Shown piece after piece: positions 52,629 to 60,767 of a stretch of 64,000 nucleotides of DNA. Every line of letters starts with the position of its first letter. Position 1 is the first letter of the stretch. Source of the DNA: Neobacillus sp. Marseille-Q6967 (GTDB lineage Bacteria; Bacillota; Bacilli; Bacillales; Cytobacillaceae); contig NZ_CAMGZB010000001.1 in NCBI RefSeq assembly GCF_946151075.1, positions 1,664,001 through 1,728,000 on the forward strand, in the 5' to 3' direction. The position numbers and the translations under genes are program-made. The notes beneath the pieces were generated by a model, which saw only the letters and a program-made list of their open reading frames with translations, had not been told where the DNA came from and ran no database searches.

Positions 52629-53035
52629 GTAGATATGTAGAAGTTTACCTCAAACATGTAGAAGTTGTCCCCAGTTACGTAGAAGTACCCAAAAAACATG
52701 TAGAGTTATCCTCGATTACGTAGAAGTTCTCCACAAACATGAAGAAGTTACACACATTTTCAAGAAAGTCCCTATCGAAATGAGAAGTTACCCCCAGTTA
52801 CGTAGAAGTTCTCAAAAAACATGTAGAGTTATCCTCGATTACGTAGAACTTCTCCACAAATATGTAGAAGTTACACACATTTTCGAGAAAGTCCCTATCG
52901 AAATGAGAAGTTATCCCCAGTTACGTAGAAGTTCTCAAAAAACTAGTAGAAGTTATCCCCGATTACGTAGAAATTCTCCACAAACAAGCAGAAGTTACGC
53001 ACAATGCTGTAGAAGACCTCCTATTAAAAGCAATT
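52629..53035. repeat. TAGAAG repeat with 21-bp period and 123-bp higher-order unit
   Basis: The motif GTAGAAG recurs about every 21 bp (52637, 52658, 52679, 52700 and onward). The pattern itself repeats as a 123-bp block beginning CCCCAGTTACG at 52669, 52792 and 52915. Some copies are degenerate (TAGAGTT, CAAGAAAG). It fills the space between alr and ald. Open frames across it are artefacts. The remaining bases of 52535-53103 hold only the ald terminator. Confidence 0.9.
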
Positions 53036-53062
53036 CACTTCGAAAATGCTGCCCCTTTTTGT

Positions 53063-53094
53063 AATAAAAATCCCTCAAGGATGAACTTGAGGGA
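53063..53094 (-). terminator. Intrinsic terminator after ald
   Basis: On the minus strand TCCCTCAAG pairs with CTTGAGGGA (6-nt loop), followed by five T residues. Confidence 0.88.
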
Positions 53095-53103
53095 CGGGAT
53101 GGT

Positions 53104-54234
53104 TTAGTTTGATGCTAATTCTTTTTCTAATGCAACTTCAACTGGTACATATTGATAGTTAAGGTCACGTGCAACTGCTTCGTAAGTGATTTCGCCGTTT
53201 GCAACGTTGACGCCAAGTTTTAATGCAGGGTTTTCTGCGATTGCTTTCGCGGCACCTTTGTTAGCGATTTGAAGCGCATAAGGAACTGTTACGTTTGTCA
53301 ATGCCATTGTAGATGTTCTTGGAACCGCACCAGGCATGTTTGCAACCGAGTAATGAACCACACCGTATTTTTCAAATGTTGGGTTGTCATGTGTTGTTAC
53401 GTGGTCAATCGTTTCCACGCTTCCACCTTGGTCGATTGCTACGTCAACAATAACTGAACCAGGCTTCATCCCTTTAACCATTTCTTCTGTTACAAGTTTA
53501 GGCGCTTTTGCTCCTGGAATTAACACGGCACCGATTACAAGATCCGCTTCCTTAACTGCTTCTGCAATGTTGAAAGGATTAGACATTAATGTTTTGATTT
53601 GGTTTCCGAAAATATCATCTAAATAACGAAGACGATCTGCGCTAAGGTCGATGATCGTTACATCTGCACCAAGACCGATAGCCATTTTCGCAGCGTTTGT
53701 ACCAACGATACCGCCGCCGACGATGGTTACTTTACCACGGCTTACTCCTGGAACACCTGCAAGCAGGATCCCCATACCGCCGTTTACTTTTTGAAGGAAT
53801 TGCGCACCGATTTGTGCGGACATACGGCCTGCAACTTCACTCATTGGCTGTAAGAGTGGAAGCGTACGGTTAACAGAAACTGTTTCGTATGCAATTGCGA
53901 TCACACCGCTGTCTTTTAATGCCTGTGCTAAGGCAGGTTCTGCTGCTAGATGTAAATATGTGAATATTACCAAACCTTGACGGAAGTATTTATATTCGCT
54001 TTCAAGCGGTTCTTTTACTTTCATCACCATTTCAGCTGCCCAAACATCTGAAGCTAGTTCGATGATTTCCGCACCAGCCTGCGCATAATCTGCATCAGCG
54101 AAACCGCTGCCGACACCTGCCCCTTTTTCGATTAATACTTTATGTCCTGCTTGTACAAATGATACAACCCCAGCTGGAGTAAGAGCTACACGATTTTCAT
54201 TGTTTTTAATTTCCTTAGGTACGCCAATAATCAT
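53104..54234 (-). CDS. ald: L-alanine dehydrogenase
   Basis: The 376-residue enzyme converts L-alanine to pyruvate and ammonia with NAD+. The N-terminal substrate region [20 protein letters not shown] includes the pyruvate-binding arginine. The catalytic lysine is in VMKVKEPL (about 75), the histidine in YLHLAAE (about 96), and the Rossmann motif [15 protein letters not shown] is at about 170-185. The length is standard. It has a good AGGAGG site. A palindrome lies about 110 bases upstream of its start, and the AdeR activator gene is next on the same strand. Its role is alanine catabolism during growth and sporulation/germination. Confidence 0.96.
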   Translation of the reverse strand: MIIGVPKEIKNNENRVALTPAGVVSFVQAGHKVLIEKGAGVGSGFADADYAQAGAEIIELASDVWAAEMVMKVKEPLESEYKYFRQGLVIFTYLHLAAEPALAQALKDSGVIAIAYETVSVNRTLPLLQPMSEVAGRMSAQIGAQFLQKVNGGMGILLAGVPGVSRGKVTIVGGGIVGTNAAKMAIGLGADVTIIDLSADRLRYLDDIFGNQIKTLMSNPFNIAEAVKEADLVIGAVLIPGAKAPKLVTEEMVKGMKPGSVIVDVAIDQGGSVETIDHVTTHDNPTFEKYGVVHYSVANMPGAVPRTSTMALTNVTVPYALQIANKGAAKAIAENPALKLGVNVANGEITYEAVARDLNYQYVPVEVALEKELASN

Positions 54235-54340
54235 TTATATATTCCTCCTTGGAAGACTTGGATGTGTTTCTTTGTGATTTAAGAATAATTGATTGAAAGC
54301 GATTTTTCTTTGTTTAGAAAAAAGAATCAAAATGGCTCCT

Positions 54341-54358
54341 TTTGTGAAATTTCACAAA
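54341..54358. promoter_or_regulatory. Palindromic operator upstream of ald (probable AdeR site)
   Basis: TTTGTGAAATTTCACAAA is a perfect 18-bp palindrome, 107 bases upstream of the ald start codon. The position suits an activator site. Confidence 0.65.
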
Positions 54359-54453
54359 TCGTTCACACAAAACCTTGATATATAAGGAATTATGAAAGGG
54401 TTTACATTTTTTGAAAAAGAAAAGTTTGTTTTGTTGAAAAATTCAAACAAGAA

Positions 54454-54483
54454 GGCCGCGGTTGAAAATTCTAAACCGCGGCC
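54454..54483. terminator. GC-rich hairpin after adeR
   Basis: GGCCGCGGTT (54454-54463) pairs perfectly with AACCGCGGCC (54474-54483). A weak T-rich tract follows on the minus strand. It lies just after the adeR stop. Confidence 0.7.
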
Positions 54484-54490
54484 GCAACTT

Positions 54491-55714
54491 TTAAAATAAT
54501 TTTTCTAATTTAAGATCTAAAAATAACGTAATCTTCTGGTTTGGGTCCTTTAGATTAATGTCGCCGATTTCTGATATCCGCTTGAGACGATAGGTTAGCG
54601 TGTTGGTATGGACATTTAACGCCTTCGCCGCTTCATGAACATTGCTGTCCTTGCTTAAATAGACCTCCAATGTTTCCACAAGATCGGAGTGGTTTTTCTT
54701 ATCATATTCATGAAGCTTTTGGAGAGAGTAGTTATCAAAATGGTCTTTTTCTGCTTTTTCTAAAAGAACATTGATGTACTTATAAATCCCCAAGCTTTGA
54801 TAACCATGGATATCTTTTGCTTCAGTCGGAAACTTTTCCTTTATCGAAATCACAGTCCTTGCTTCACGGTATGATTTTTCAACTTTTAAAAAATCATGAT
54901 AGACATTGCTAAAACCTTGAACAATCTTTCCAATACCGAAGCGGTCTTTCATTTTGTGAACAAACAAATCACAAAACGCACTTAATTTTTCGACCGGCTG
55001 TTGTAATGAATCAAGCGAGATCAATAAGATCAATTGTCGGTGGTCAATGGTGTGAAGCAAAATCTTTGGCTCTTGTATCGTTTTTAATAGATAGGCGATA
55101 TTCTTTTCATCATCCCTCGTTACATCCTTTACAAATTGAAACACTGTTACAGCAAATAACGATGGGGGCGTAATTTGCAGCGAATGAAATTTGTTGATAA
55201 TTTCTTCATTAGAAGAAAGGTGACTGGTTAACAGCTGCCAGAAAAACTCTTGATATTGTTCTTCTTTTTTATTTTTGCGGGTTTGGACTTGGATGAGTTT
55301 ATTTTTTGTTGCTTCTGCTGCCCGTTTTAACCATTCTAAGTCTTCTTGATCAAGTCTTTTTTCAATCTCTAACGCCCAGATAAAGCCGAGGACTTCGTCA
55401 TTTTTCCAAACACTGACGGCAACCCTATTTCCGAGGCCGATGTCATCCACCGTTTTCACCCGTACAGGTTCACGGCTCTTTAGTAATGAAGGAATGACTC
55501 CTTCTTTCCAAAGGCTATTGATGACTTTTTCCGGGACACGGCGGCCGATAATCGTGGCAATTCTAGCTGGATCCGTTCGATCATCATGTGTACTGTAAGC
55601 AAGGAGGCGATGGTTTGCATCTTCAATGGTGATGGGACAACGCAAAACCTCGCTGATCACATCAGCAAACTCTTCTAAACTATCAAAACTGGCACGAAAC
55701 GGATCGTTTTTCAT
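54491..55714 (-). CDS. adeR: PucR/CdaR-family activator AdeR
   Basis: The 407-residue regulator has an N-terminal sensor region (GAF-like, about 10-140), a GGDEF-like middle region typical of CdaR-type proteins and a C-terminal PucR-type helix-turn-helix. The last part reads VHEAAKALNVHTNTLTYRLK followed by RISEIGDINL. In Bacillus subtilis, AdeR activates ald in response to alanine. Here the gene lies directly upstream of ald on the same strand and divergent from an amino acid permease gene, which fits control of both. A palindrome before ald is the likely binding site. Confidence 0.9.
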   Translation of the reverse strand: MKNDPFRASFDSLEEFADVISEVLRCPITIEDANHRLLAYSTHDDRTDPARIATIIGRRVPEKVINSLWKEGVIPSLLKSREPVRVKTVDDIGLGNRVAVSVWKNDEVLGFIWALEIEKRLDQEDLEWLKRAAEATKNKLIQVQTRKNKKEEQYQEFFWQLLTSHLSSNEEIINKFHSLQITPPSLFAVTVFQFVKDVTRDDEKNIAYLLKTIQEPKILLHTIDHRQLILLISLDSLQQPVEKLSAFCDLFVHKMKDRFGIGKIVQGFSNVYHDFLKVEKSYREARTVISIKEKFPTEAKDIHGYQSLGIYKYINVLLEKAEKDHFDNYSLQKLHEYDKKNHSDLVETLEVYLSKDSNVHEAAKALNVHTNTLTYRLKRISEIGDINLKDPNQKITLFLDLKLEKLF

Positions 55715-55773
55715 ATCAATCTATCAACCTTTCTCATGAAAACTATTATATATTGTAAAATGAAATGTGAGTT

Positions 55774-55801
55774 TGTGCATTGTGTAACACATTTGTAAAA
55801 T
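55774..55801. promoter_or_regulatory. Possible AdeR half-sites between adeR and the permease gene
   Basis: The stretch contains TTTGTG and CACATTTG around TGTGTAACACA, resembling the arms of the ald palindrome. The symmetry is poor, so this is tentative. Confidence 0.3.
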
Positions 55802-55900
55802 TAAACAATCCTCTTTTAATATTTTTGTATTTATACTACAATATAATTTGTTCACAAATATGTTATATTAAATTCAAATAGTTTTCACATCTATTTTTTA

Positions 55901-55909
55901 TGCTAGTAT
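55901..55909 (+). promoter_or_regulatory. Possible extended -10 of the permease gene
   Basis: TGCTAGTAT reads as an extended -10 element (TG, one base, TAGTAT). The -35 region is poor. It is directly followed by a perfect cre site. Confidence 0.4.
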
Positions 55910-55924
55910 TTGTAAACGCTAACA
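55910..55924. promoter_or_regulatory. cre site upstream of the permease gene
   Basis: TTGTAAACGCTAACA matches the CcpA consensus WTGNAANCGNWNNCW at every position. It sits where transcription would start, so CcpA would repress. Confidence 0.75.
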
Positions 55925-56062
55925 TTCTAAAGGAGAATAGGGGGATATTATACAAATACGAACTATGTTGTTTTTTTAAAATAATAATTTTTCGCATTTA
56001 TATTTTATCTATTATGAAGAAAAAGTGAAATAGGATTTTTCAACCAAGATAGGGGTGTTGTT

Positions 56063-57457
56063 ATGCAAAATGGTCAAAATCAATTACAACGGGGTTTAGA
56101 AGAAAGACATATTACACTGATGAGTTTGGGAGCAGCGATTGGGGTAGGTCTTTTCCTAGGTTCAGCATCAGCCATTAAACTTGCGGGACCTGGTATCATT
56201 TTGGGGTATGCTTTTGCAGGAATGATCATGTTCTTTATCATGAGGGCACTTGGGGAGATGGCGATTCAAAAGCCGGTCGCGGGTTCCTTCAGCCAATATG
56301 CGCGTGATTATTTAGGCGCTCTGCCTGGATTCTTAACAGGATGGAACTATTGGTTTTTATGGGTTGTTACGTGTATGGCGGAAATTACAGCAGCAGGGAT
56401 TTACATGGAATATTGGTTCCCGGAAGTACCGCGCTGGATTTGGGCGCTGACTGCTTTAGTGATCATGGCAGCGGTTAACTTTTTAAATGTTAAAGCGTAT
56501 GGAGAGCTTGAATTCTGGTTTGCGTTAATTAAGATTGTTACCATCGTATTTATGATTGTCAGTGGTATTGGAATGATTGCTTTAGGTATCGGTAATGGCG
56601 GAATTGCTACAGGGATCAGCAATCTTTGGGAACACGGAGGAATCCTTCCAAATGGGGTTACCGGAGTGTTAATGTCCTTGCAAATGGTTATGTTTGCATT
56701 CTTAGGAATTGAAATGATTGGGATTACAGCAGGGGAAGTAAAGAACCCTGAAAAAACACTTGCTAGAGCGATTGATACCGTTTTTTGGCGGATTCTTATT
56801 TTCTACGTGGGTGCATTGTTTGTTATCATGTCAATCTATCCTTGGACTGAAATCGGTGTACAGGGAAGTCCGTTCGTGTTAACTTTTGACAAACTTGGAA
56901 TTCCGGCAGCAGCAGGAATCATTAACTTTGTTGTATTAACAGCAGCGTTATCTTCTTGTAACGGCGGTATTTTCAGTACAGCACGTATGCTTTATAACCT
57001 TGCTGAAAATGGCGAAGCTCCTAAGAAATTGGGAACCGTTAATAAAAACGGTGTTCCAAGTAAAGCTGTTTTAGTAACTGCAGGTGCCCTGTTAGTGGGT
57101 GTTGTTCTAAACTATTTAGTTCCGGCGAAAGTATTTACATGGGTAACAGCGATTTCAACTTTCGGTGCGATTTGGACATGGTCGATGATTTTATTATCCC
57201 AAATCCGCTACCGTAAGAGCCTGAAACAAAGTGATTTAAAGGCATTAAAATACAAAATGCCATTATTTCCATTCACATCTTACTTCTCATTAGCGTTTTT
57301 ACTATTAGTCGTAGGGTTAATGGCATACTTCCCAGACACAAGAATCGCCCTAATTGTCGGACCGTTATGGCTCGGAATCCTAGTTGCTTTCTATTATGGC
57401 AAGGGGTATCACAAAAGGGGTAAAAAAGAACAGGAAAGAGTTCAAAAGGTAGGGTAA
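56063..57457 (+). CDS. Amino acid permease, AAT family (probable alanine permease)
   Basis: The 464-residue protein has twelve membrane segments and the amino acid transporter signature near the N-terminus (LGAAIGVGLFLGSASAIKLA), with EMIGITAGEVKNPEKTLARA near residue 225. It belongs to the APC/AAT group that includes AlaP (YtnA) and the D-serine/D-alanine/glycine permeases. Its place divergent from adeR and near ald, with a perfect cre site in its promoter, points to alanine uptake for catabolism. The family is certain; the substrate is inferred. Confidence 0.92.
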   Translation: MQNGQNQLQRGLEERHITLMSLGAAIGVGLFLGSASAIKLAGPGIILGYAFAGMIMFFIMRALGEMAIQKPVAGSFSQYARDYLGALPGFLTGWNYWFLWVVTCMAEITAAGIYMEYWFPEVPRWIWALTALVIMAAVNFLNVKAYGELEFWFALIKIVTIVFMIVSGIGMIALGIGNGGIATGISNLWEHGGILPNGVTGVLMSLQMVMFAFLGIEMIGITAGEVKNPEKTLARAIDTVFWRILIFYVGALFVIMSIYPWTEIGVQGSPFVLTFDKLGIPAAAGIINFVVLTAALSSCNGGIFSTARMLYNLAENGEAPKKLGTVNKNGVPSKAVLVTAGALLVGVVLNYLVPAKVFTWVTAISTFGAIWTWSMILLSQIRYRKSLKQSDLKALKYKMPLFPFTSYFSLAFLLLVVGLMAYFPDTRIALIVGPLWLGILVAFYYGKGYHKRGKKEQERVQKVG

Positions 57458-57464
57458 AAAAGCC

Positions 57465-57495
57465 AAGCACCGTGTAAACGGTGCTTGTTTTTTTA
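57465..57495 (+). terminator. Intrinsic terminator after the permease gene
   Basis: AAGCACCGT pairs with ACGGTGCTT (GTAA loop), followed by seven T residues. Confidence 0.92.
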
Positions 57496-57500
57496 TCATC

Positions 57501-57749
57501 TTAGAAATTTCTTTGACCAGGATAAAATGTCTCATTGATTTCCCAAGACTCAACAATCTGGTGGGCAATGTTTGGGTCATATCCCATACCCATAAGATAC
57601 GTTATAGCTGCCACCTCTCGTAAGGCATGGGGAAAAGAAGTAAACTTTGCTTCATGTAAACCATAATGAACAAAAGGTTCAACGTTTCTTAATACAGTAT
57701 GTTTGAGTTGGTGCGGGTTTACATTCTGATGATAGTAAGGGTTATACAC
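57501..57749 (-). CDS. Small hypothetical protein, 82 residues
   Basis: The protein is rich in histidine, tyrosine and asparagine at its N-terminus (MYNPYYHQNVNPHQLKH) and has a helical middle (ALREVAAITYLMGMGYDP). It starts at GTG about ten bases after GGAG. It has no membrane segment or metal motif that I recognise. It lies alone between convergent and repeat regions and resembles small soluble proteins of spore-forming bacilli. Function unknown. Confidence 0.7.
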   Translation of the reverse strand: MYNPYYHQNVNPHQLKHTVLRNVEPFVHYGLHEAKFTSFPHALREVAAITYLMGMGYDPNIAHQIVESWEINETFYPGQRNF

Positions 57750-57807
57750 CTATCGTCATCTCCTATATATAAATTTCTCAATAGTCTATGTGTGTTTAAC
57801 CATTCTA

Positions 57808-57839
57808 GGTGCCTGTCACCACCCGAGTTTTGTCGAATA
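57808..57839 (+). repeat. Dispersed GGTGCCTGTCACC repeat, copy 6
   Basis: The copy is preceded by CTA, so TAG spans its first base, and it continues with ACCCGAGTTTTGTCGAA. It is nearly identical to the copy at 10169-10198. Confidence 0.85.
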
Positions 57840-57896
57840 AAAAATCGTAAGGCATCGAAGTGGATGTCCTTTTTGTTTTGGAGGAAGGTATCTGGG

Positions 57897-58035
57897 CTTA
57901 TGTAGAAGATGGGTGAAAATGCGTAGAAGTTTTCTATTTTTATGTAGAAGATCCACCGGAAAAGGTAGAAGTTGCTCAAAATTACGTAGAAGTTCCATTT
58001 TTTTATGTGGAAGATCCGCCTCCGGTATAAGTTCA
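57897..58035. repeat. Second TAGAAG repeat cluster, 21-bp period
   Basis: GTAGAAG occurs at 57902, 57923, 57944, 57965 and 57986, with a GTGGAAG variant at 58007. The spacing is 21 bp throughout. It is the same family as at 52629-53035. It lies between a small gene and the mngB terminator; 57750-58091 holds no gene. Confidence 0.88.
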
Positions 58036-58052
58036 AAACCCCATAAACACTG

Positions 58053-58089
58053 AAAAAGCGTTAAAGGCCAAGGACCTTTAACGCTTTTT
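58053..58089 (-). terminator. Intrinsic terminator after mngB
   Basis: A perfect 15-bp stem (58053-58067 with 58075-58089) includes its own A and T runs. It directly follows the mngB stop. Confidence 0.9.
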
Positions 58090-58091
58090 GG

Positions 58092-60701
58092 TTAAAATAA
58101 TATTGTTTTGACTTGGTTTCGTTTAACAGGAACGGTAAACTGGTTGTTTTCAACCGTTAAAGAAGCGGTCGGTTTTTCGTTTAGGTTACCTTCTTGAACT
58201 TGTTCAACTGAACGGTTAACGCTAAAGGAACCTTGAACATCTGCGTCTGTCGGGTTGAAGAATCGGAGAACCAACTGTTCTTCTTTTTCTGCTTTTTTCA
58301 AGGTGCTTAAAACCGCAGAACCGCTGGTTTCTTTCAATAAGCTGTAGTTTACTGGCGTTTTGATGCCCGATGGATTCAGCTTCATGGCATTGTACGGAAT
58401 TTTATTGTACGTCACAACCGGTGTTGTATATTCTTTTGCGAGTCTGCCCACGTTTGCTGAAGCAGTTGTGCCTTTATGGGTTGTAATGGCAAAGTCTAAT
58501 TCCAATTTGCCAATCATTTGCGAATCAGGTGTCGGCAGTTTAATACCGGATGGACGGCCAGGTCTTCTTAGCATTTCTTCTTTCCCTAAGAATCCAACGC
58601 TCCGGAATAAAGTAATCGCGATGGTATCATAGTTTTCGCCGACAATTTCAAATTCACGGGTGCTGTTGGTTAGGACGCTCACACCATGGTCTTCGTCGGA
58701 TAAACCAACGAAAGATAGCATAGGATAAATGGAATCTGGGCGCTCATCCCAATTTTCTTCTTTCCAGTAATCCATCGCAGAATCATATACATCACGCTTA
58801 ATGAAACCAAATTGGTTGTCTGATACAGAGAAGGAAGACGCAATTCCCGTTGGAATTAGGGTACGAAGGCGATGATCCTTCGCCTGGTTATCAATTTCTG
58901 CTTCTACCTTAATGATTGACTGTTGATTAGCGATCCTTACTTTCCACTGTACTTCGACAAAACGATCGACTTTATTGTTTTTCCGCTTTTCTAAATCCCC
59001 AGGGACTTCAAGATTCACCTGAATAACGATTTGTGTTTCGTAGTCATTTTGAGTGATTTTTACATCAGCCTCAACATTGTCACTGTAAATCAGAGTTTCA
59101 TTTGCAAGAGGTGAGAAGTCATATTCGTCACCATCATCGCCGCCGTTCTCTAAGCGAAGTACTTGATCAAATTCTTTTTCGAGTTGTTTGTCATAGATTT
59201 TCAACGTGCCATTTGGATTTACCGAAACAATATAATAGTCCGTTTCGACTGCAGATTTTTCTACAAGGGTATTGCCCATATTACTCTCAGCATTCACGAC
59301 AAAGTATGTCTTATAGCCTATAGCTGGAATCGAATCTTTTAATTGAATCGTATATTGGAAAAATGGATCATAATTGCCGTAGTGAACGATTTGACGGTCG
59401 ATTAAGCCCGGATCTAAAATTTCTTTATTTAACACTTCGAATGGAATCGAACGACCTTCTGCATCTTCCAGCGTAAATGAGTTTAACTTAGTAATAACAG
59501 TAGTGGTTACCACATCTTTGCGCTCATAAGCTAGCAGGTTAAACGCTGTTAATCGATCCTCTTCGCGAGTGGTATCGATAGAGTCCGTGATTTTACGCTT
59601 ATAATATTCAATCAGTTGGTCAGTCTTTTCTTCTGCTAGGAAGAAACGATTCATAATTTCACGATGTACTTTATCAGAGCAGCAGCATCCGATACTATCA
59701 TGTGCATGGTTTTTCATGATTTCTTTCCAAATCAACTCGATTAACCCATGATGATATTCAAAGCCTAATGAATAGGCGATGGATGCTAAAGGTTCAAGGA
59801 TATTGGTGATTTTATTTTCAATTCGTGCATTCGCTGCTTTAATATCCATTCGAGTAGAATAGATACTTCTATGAACACGCATGTATTTTCCGTCTAAAAA
59901 TTCACCTTGAATCGTAGGTAAGGCTTGGTTTTTTTCTAGTTCAGCGAAGACATTTTCATATTTACTTAGGAAAAATTCGCGATCAGGGTATAATTTACGA
60001 AGTTTTTCCATGATCGTAAAAATGTTCTTTTGAATCGGCATTTGATCATGACCGTTTGGAAGAATGATGTTCTCTGTTGTCGCTCCACGGTCTAAAACGG
60101 TAAAGTACTTGTTGATGCGTTCCTGCAGTTTTTCTTCATCTTCAGGTAGATACTTACCGATGGCATAACCAAGCGGGAATAATTGAACAAGAACTTTTGA
60201 GCCGTCATCACTTTCCCAATAAAATTCCGTTTTATTTGTTCCGTGACGTTCTGAAGTACCACGCCAGAAAATCGAATACTTAATGTCAAAGCCGTTTAAG
60301 ATTTGCGGCATTTGTGATGATTGACCAAAGGAGTCCGGTAAGTAACCAATCATCATAGGCTCGCCGAATTCTGCAGTATCTTTTAAACCGTATAAAAGGT
60401 TGCGAACGATCGATTCTCCACCAACGACCATTTCATCGGTTTGTGTATACCATGGTCCAATAATAAGTTTTCCAGCTTGAACAAGCTTCTTAACACGCTC
60501 TCTATTTTCAGGTTTTACCGCAAAATAGTCCTCTAAAATTGCGGTTTGACCATCTAGTACGTAGTATGGGTACTCTGGATTGTTTTCGAGCATATCTATG
60601 ATTTCTTCCATATTGTTAACCAATAAGATTCGTGACTCTTCTGTTGAAAAGTACCACTCTCTGTCCCAATGCATATGGGGTACGATATGAACTTTTTTCA
60701 T
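58092..60701 (-). CDS. mngB: GH38 alpha-mannosidase (mannosylglycerate hydrolase)
   Basis: The 869-residue cytoplasmic enzyme has the GH38 N-terminal metal-site motif HMHWDREWYF (about residues 8-17) and the nucleophile aspartate in YLPDSFGQSSQ (about 120). The long beta-sandwich C-terminal half is present. MngB cleaves phosphorylated mannosylglycerate to mannose 6-phosphate and glycerate. It lies directly behind the MngA-type PTS gene, and a glycerate kinase gene is nearby, which supports this substrate over N-glycan mannosides. The ATG at 60701 follows GGAGG; a TTG upstream would put that site inside the gene. Confidence 0.92.
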   Translation of the reverse strand: MKKVHIVPHMHWDREWYFSTEESRILLVNNMEEIIDMLENNPEYPYYVLDGQTAILEDYFAVKPENRERVKKLVQAGKLIIGPWYTQTDEMVVGGESIVRNLLYGLKDTAEFGEPMMIGYLPDSFGQSSQMPQILNGFDIKYSIFWRGTSERHGTNKTEFYWESDDGSKVLVQLFPLGYAIGKYLPEDEEKLQERINKYFTVLDRGATTENIILPNGHDQMPIQKNIFTIMEKLRKLYPDREFFLSKYENVFAELEKNQALPTIQGEFLDGKYMRVHRSIYSTRMDIKAANARIENKITNILEPLASIAYSLGFEYHHGLIELIWKEIMKNHAHDSIGCCCSDKVHREIMNRFFLAEEKTDQLIEYYKRKITDSIDTTREEDRLTAFNLLAYERKDVVTTTVITKLNSFTLEDAEGRSIPFEVLNKEILDPGLIDRQIVHYGNYDPFFQYTIQLKDSIPAIGYKTYFVVNAESNMGNTLVEKSAVETDYYIVSVNPNGTLKIYDKQLEKEFDQVLRLENGGDDGDEYDFSPLANETLIYSDNVEADVKITQNDYETQIVIQVNLEVPGDLEKRKNNKVDRFVEVQWKVRIANQQSIIKVEAEIDNQAKDHRLRTLIPTGIASSFSVSDNQFGFIKRDVYDSAMDYWKEENWDERPDSIYPMLSFVGLSDEDHGVSVLTNSTREFEIVGENYDTIAITLFRSVGFLGKEEMLRRPGRPSGIKLPTPDSQMIGKLELDFAITTHKGTTASANVGRLAKEYTTPVVTYNKIPYNAMKLNPSGIKTPVNYSLLKETSGSAVLSTLKKAEKEEQLVLRFFNPTDADVQGSFSVNRSVEQVQEGNLNEKPTASLTVENNQFTVPVKRNQVKTILF

Positions 60702-60721
60702 GATGTCCTCCAAATATTTTA

Positions 60722-60749
60722 GGTACCTAAGGAAGAAACCCTAGGTACC
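60722..60749 (-). other. Hairpin between mngA and mngB
   Basis: GGTACCTA (60722-60729) pairs with TAGGTACC (60742-60749). The T run lies on the plus strand only, so on the coding strand it is more likely a processing or stability hairpin than a terminator. Confidence 0.5.
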
Positions 60750-60767
60750 GTATTTTTTTTTCAAGAT

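Noticed and set aside
52780..53064. 94-residue reading frame
   Set aside because: It is a translation of the TAGAAG repeat; there is no start signal and the composition is repetitive.
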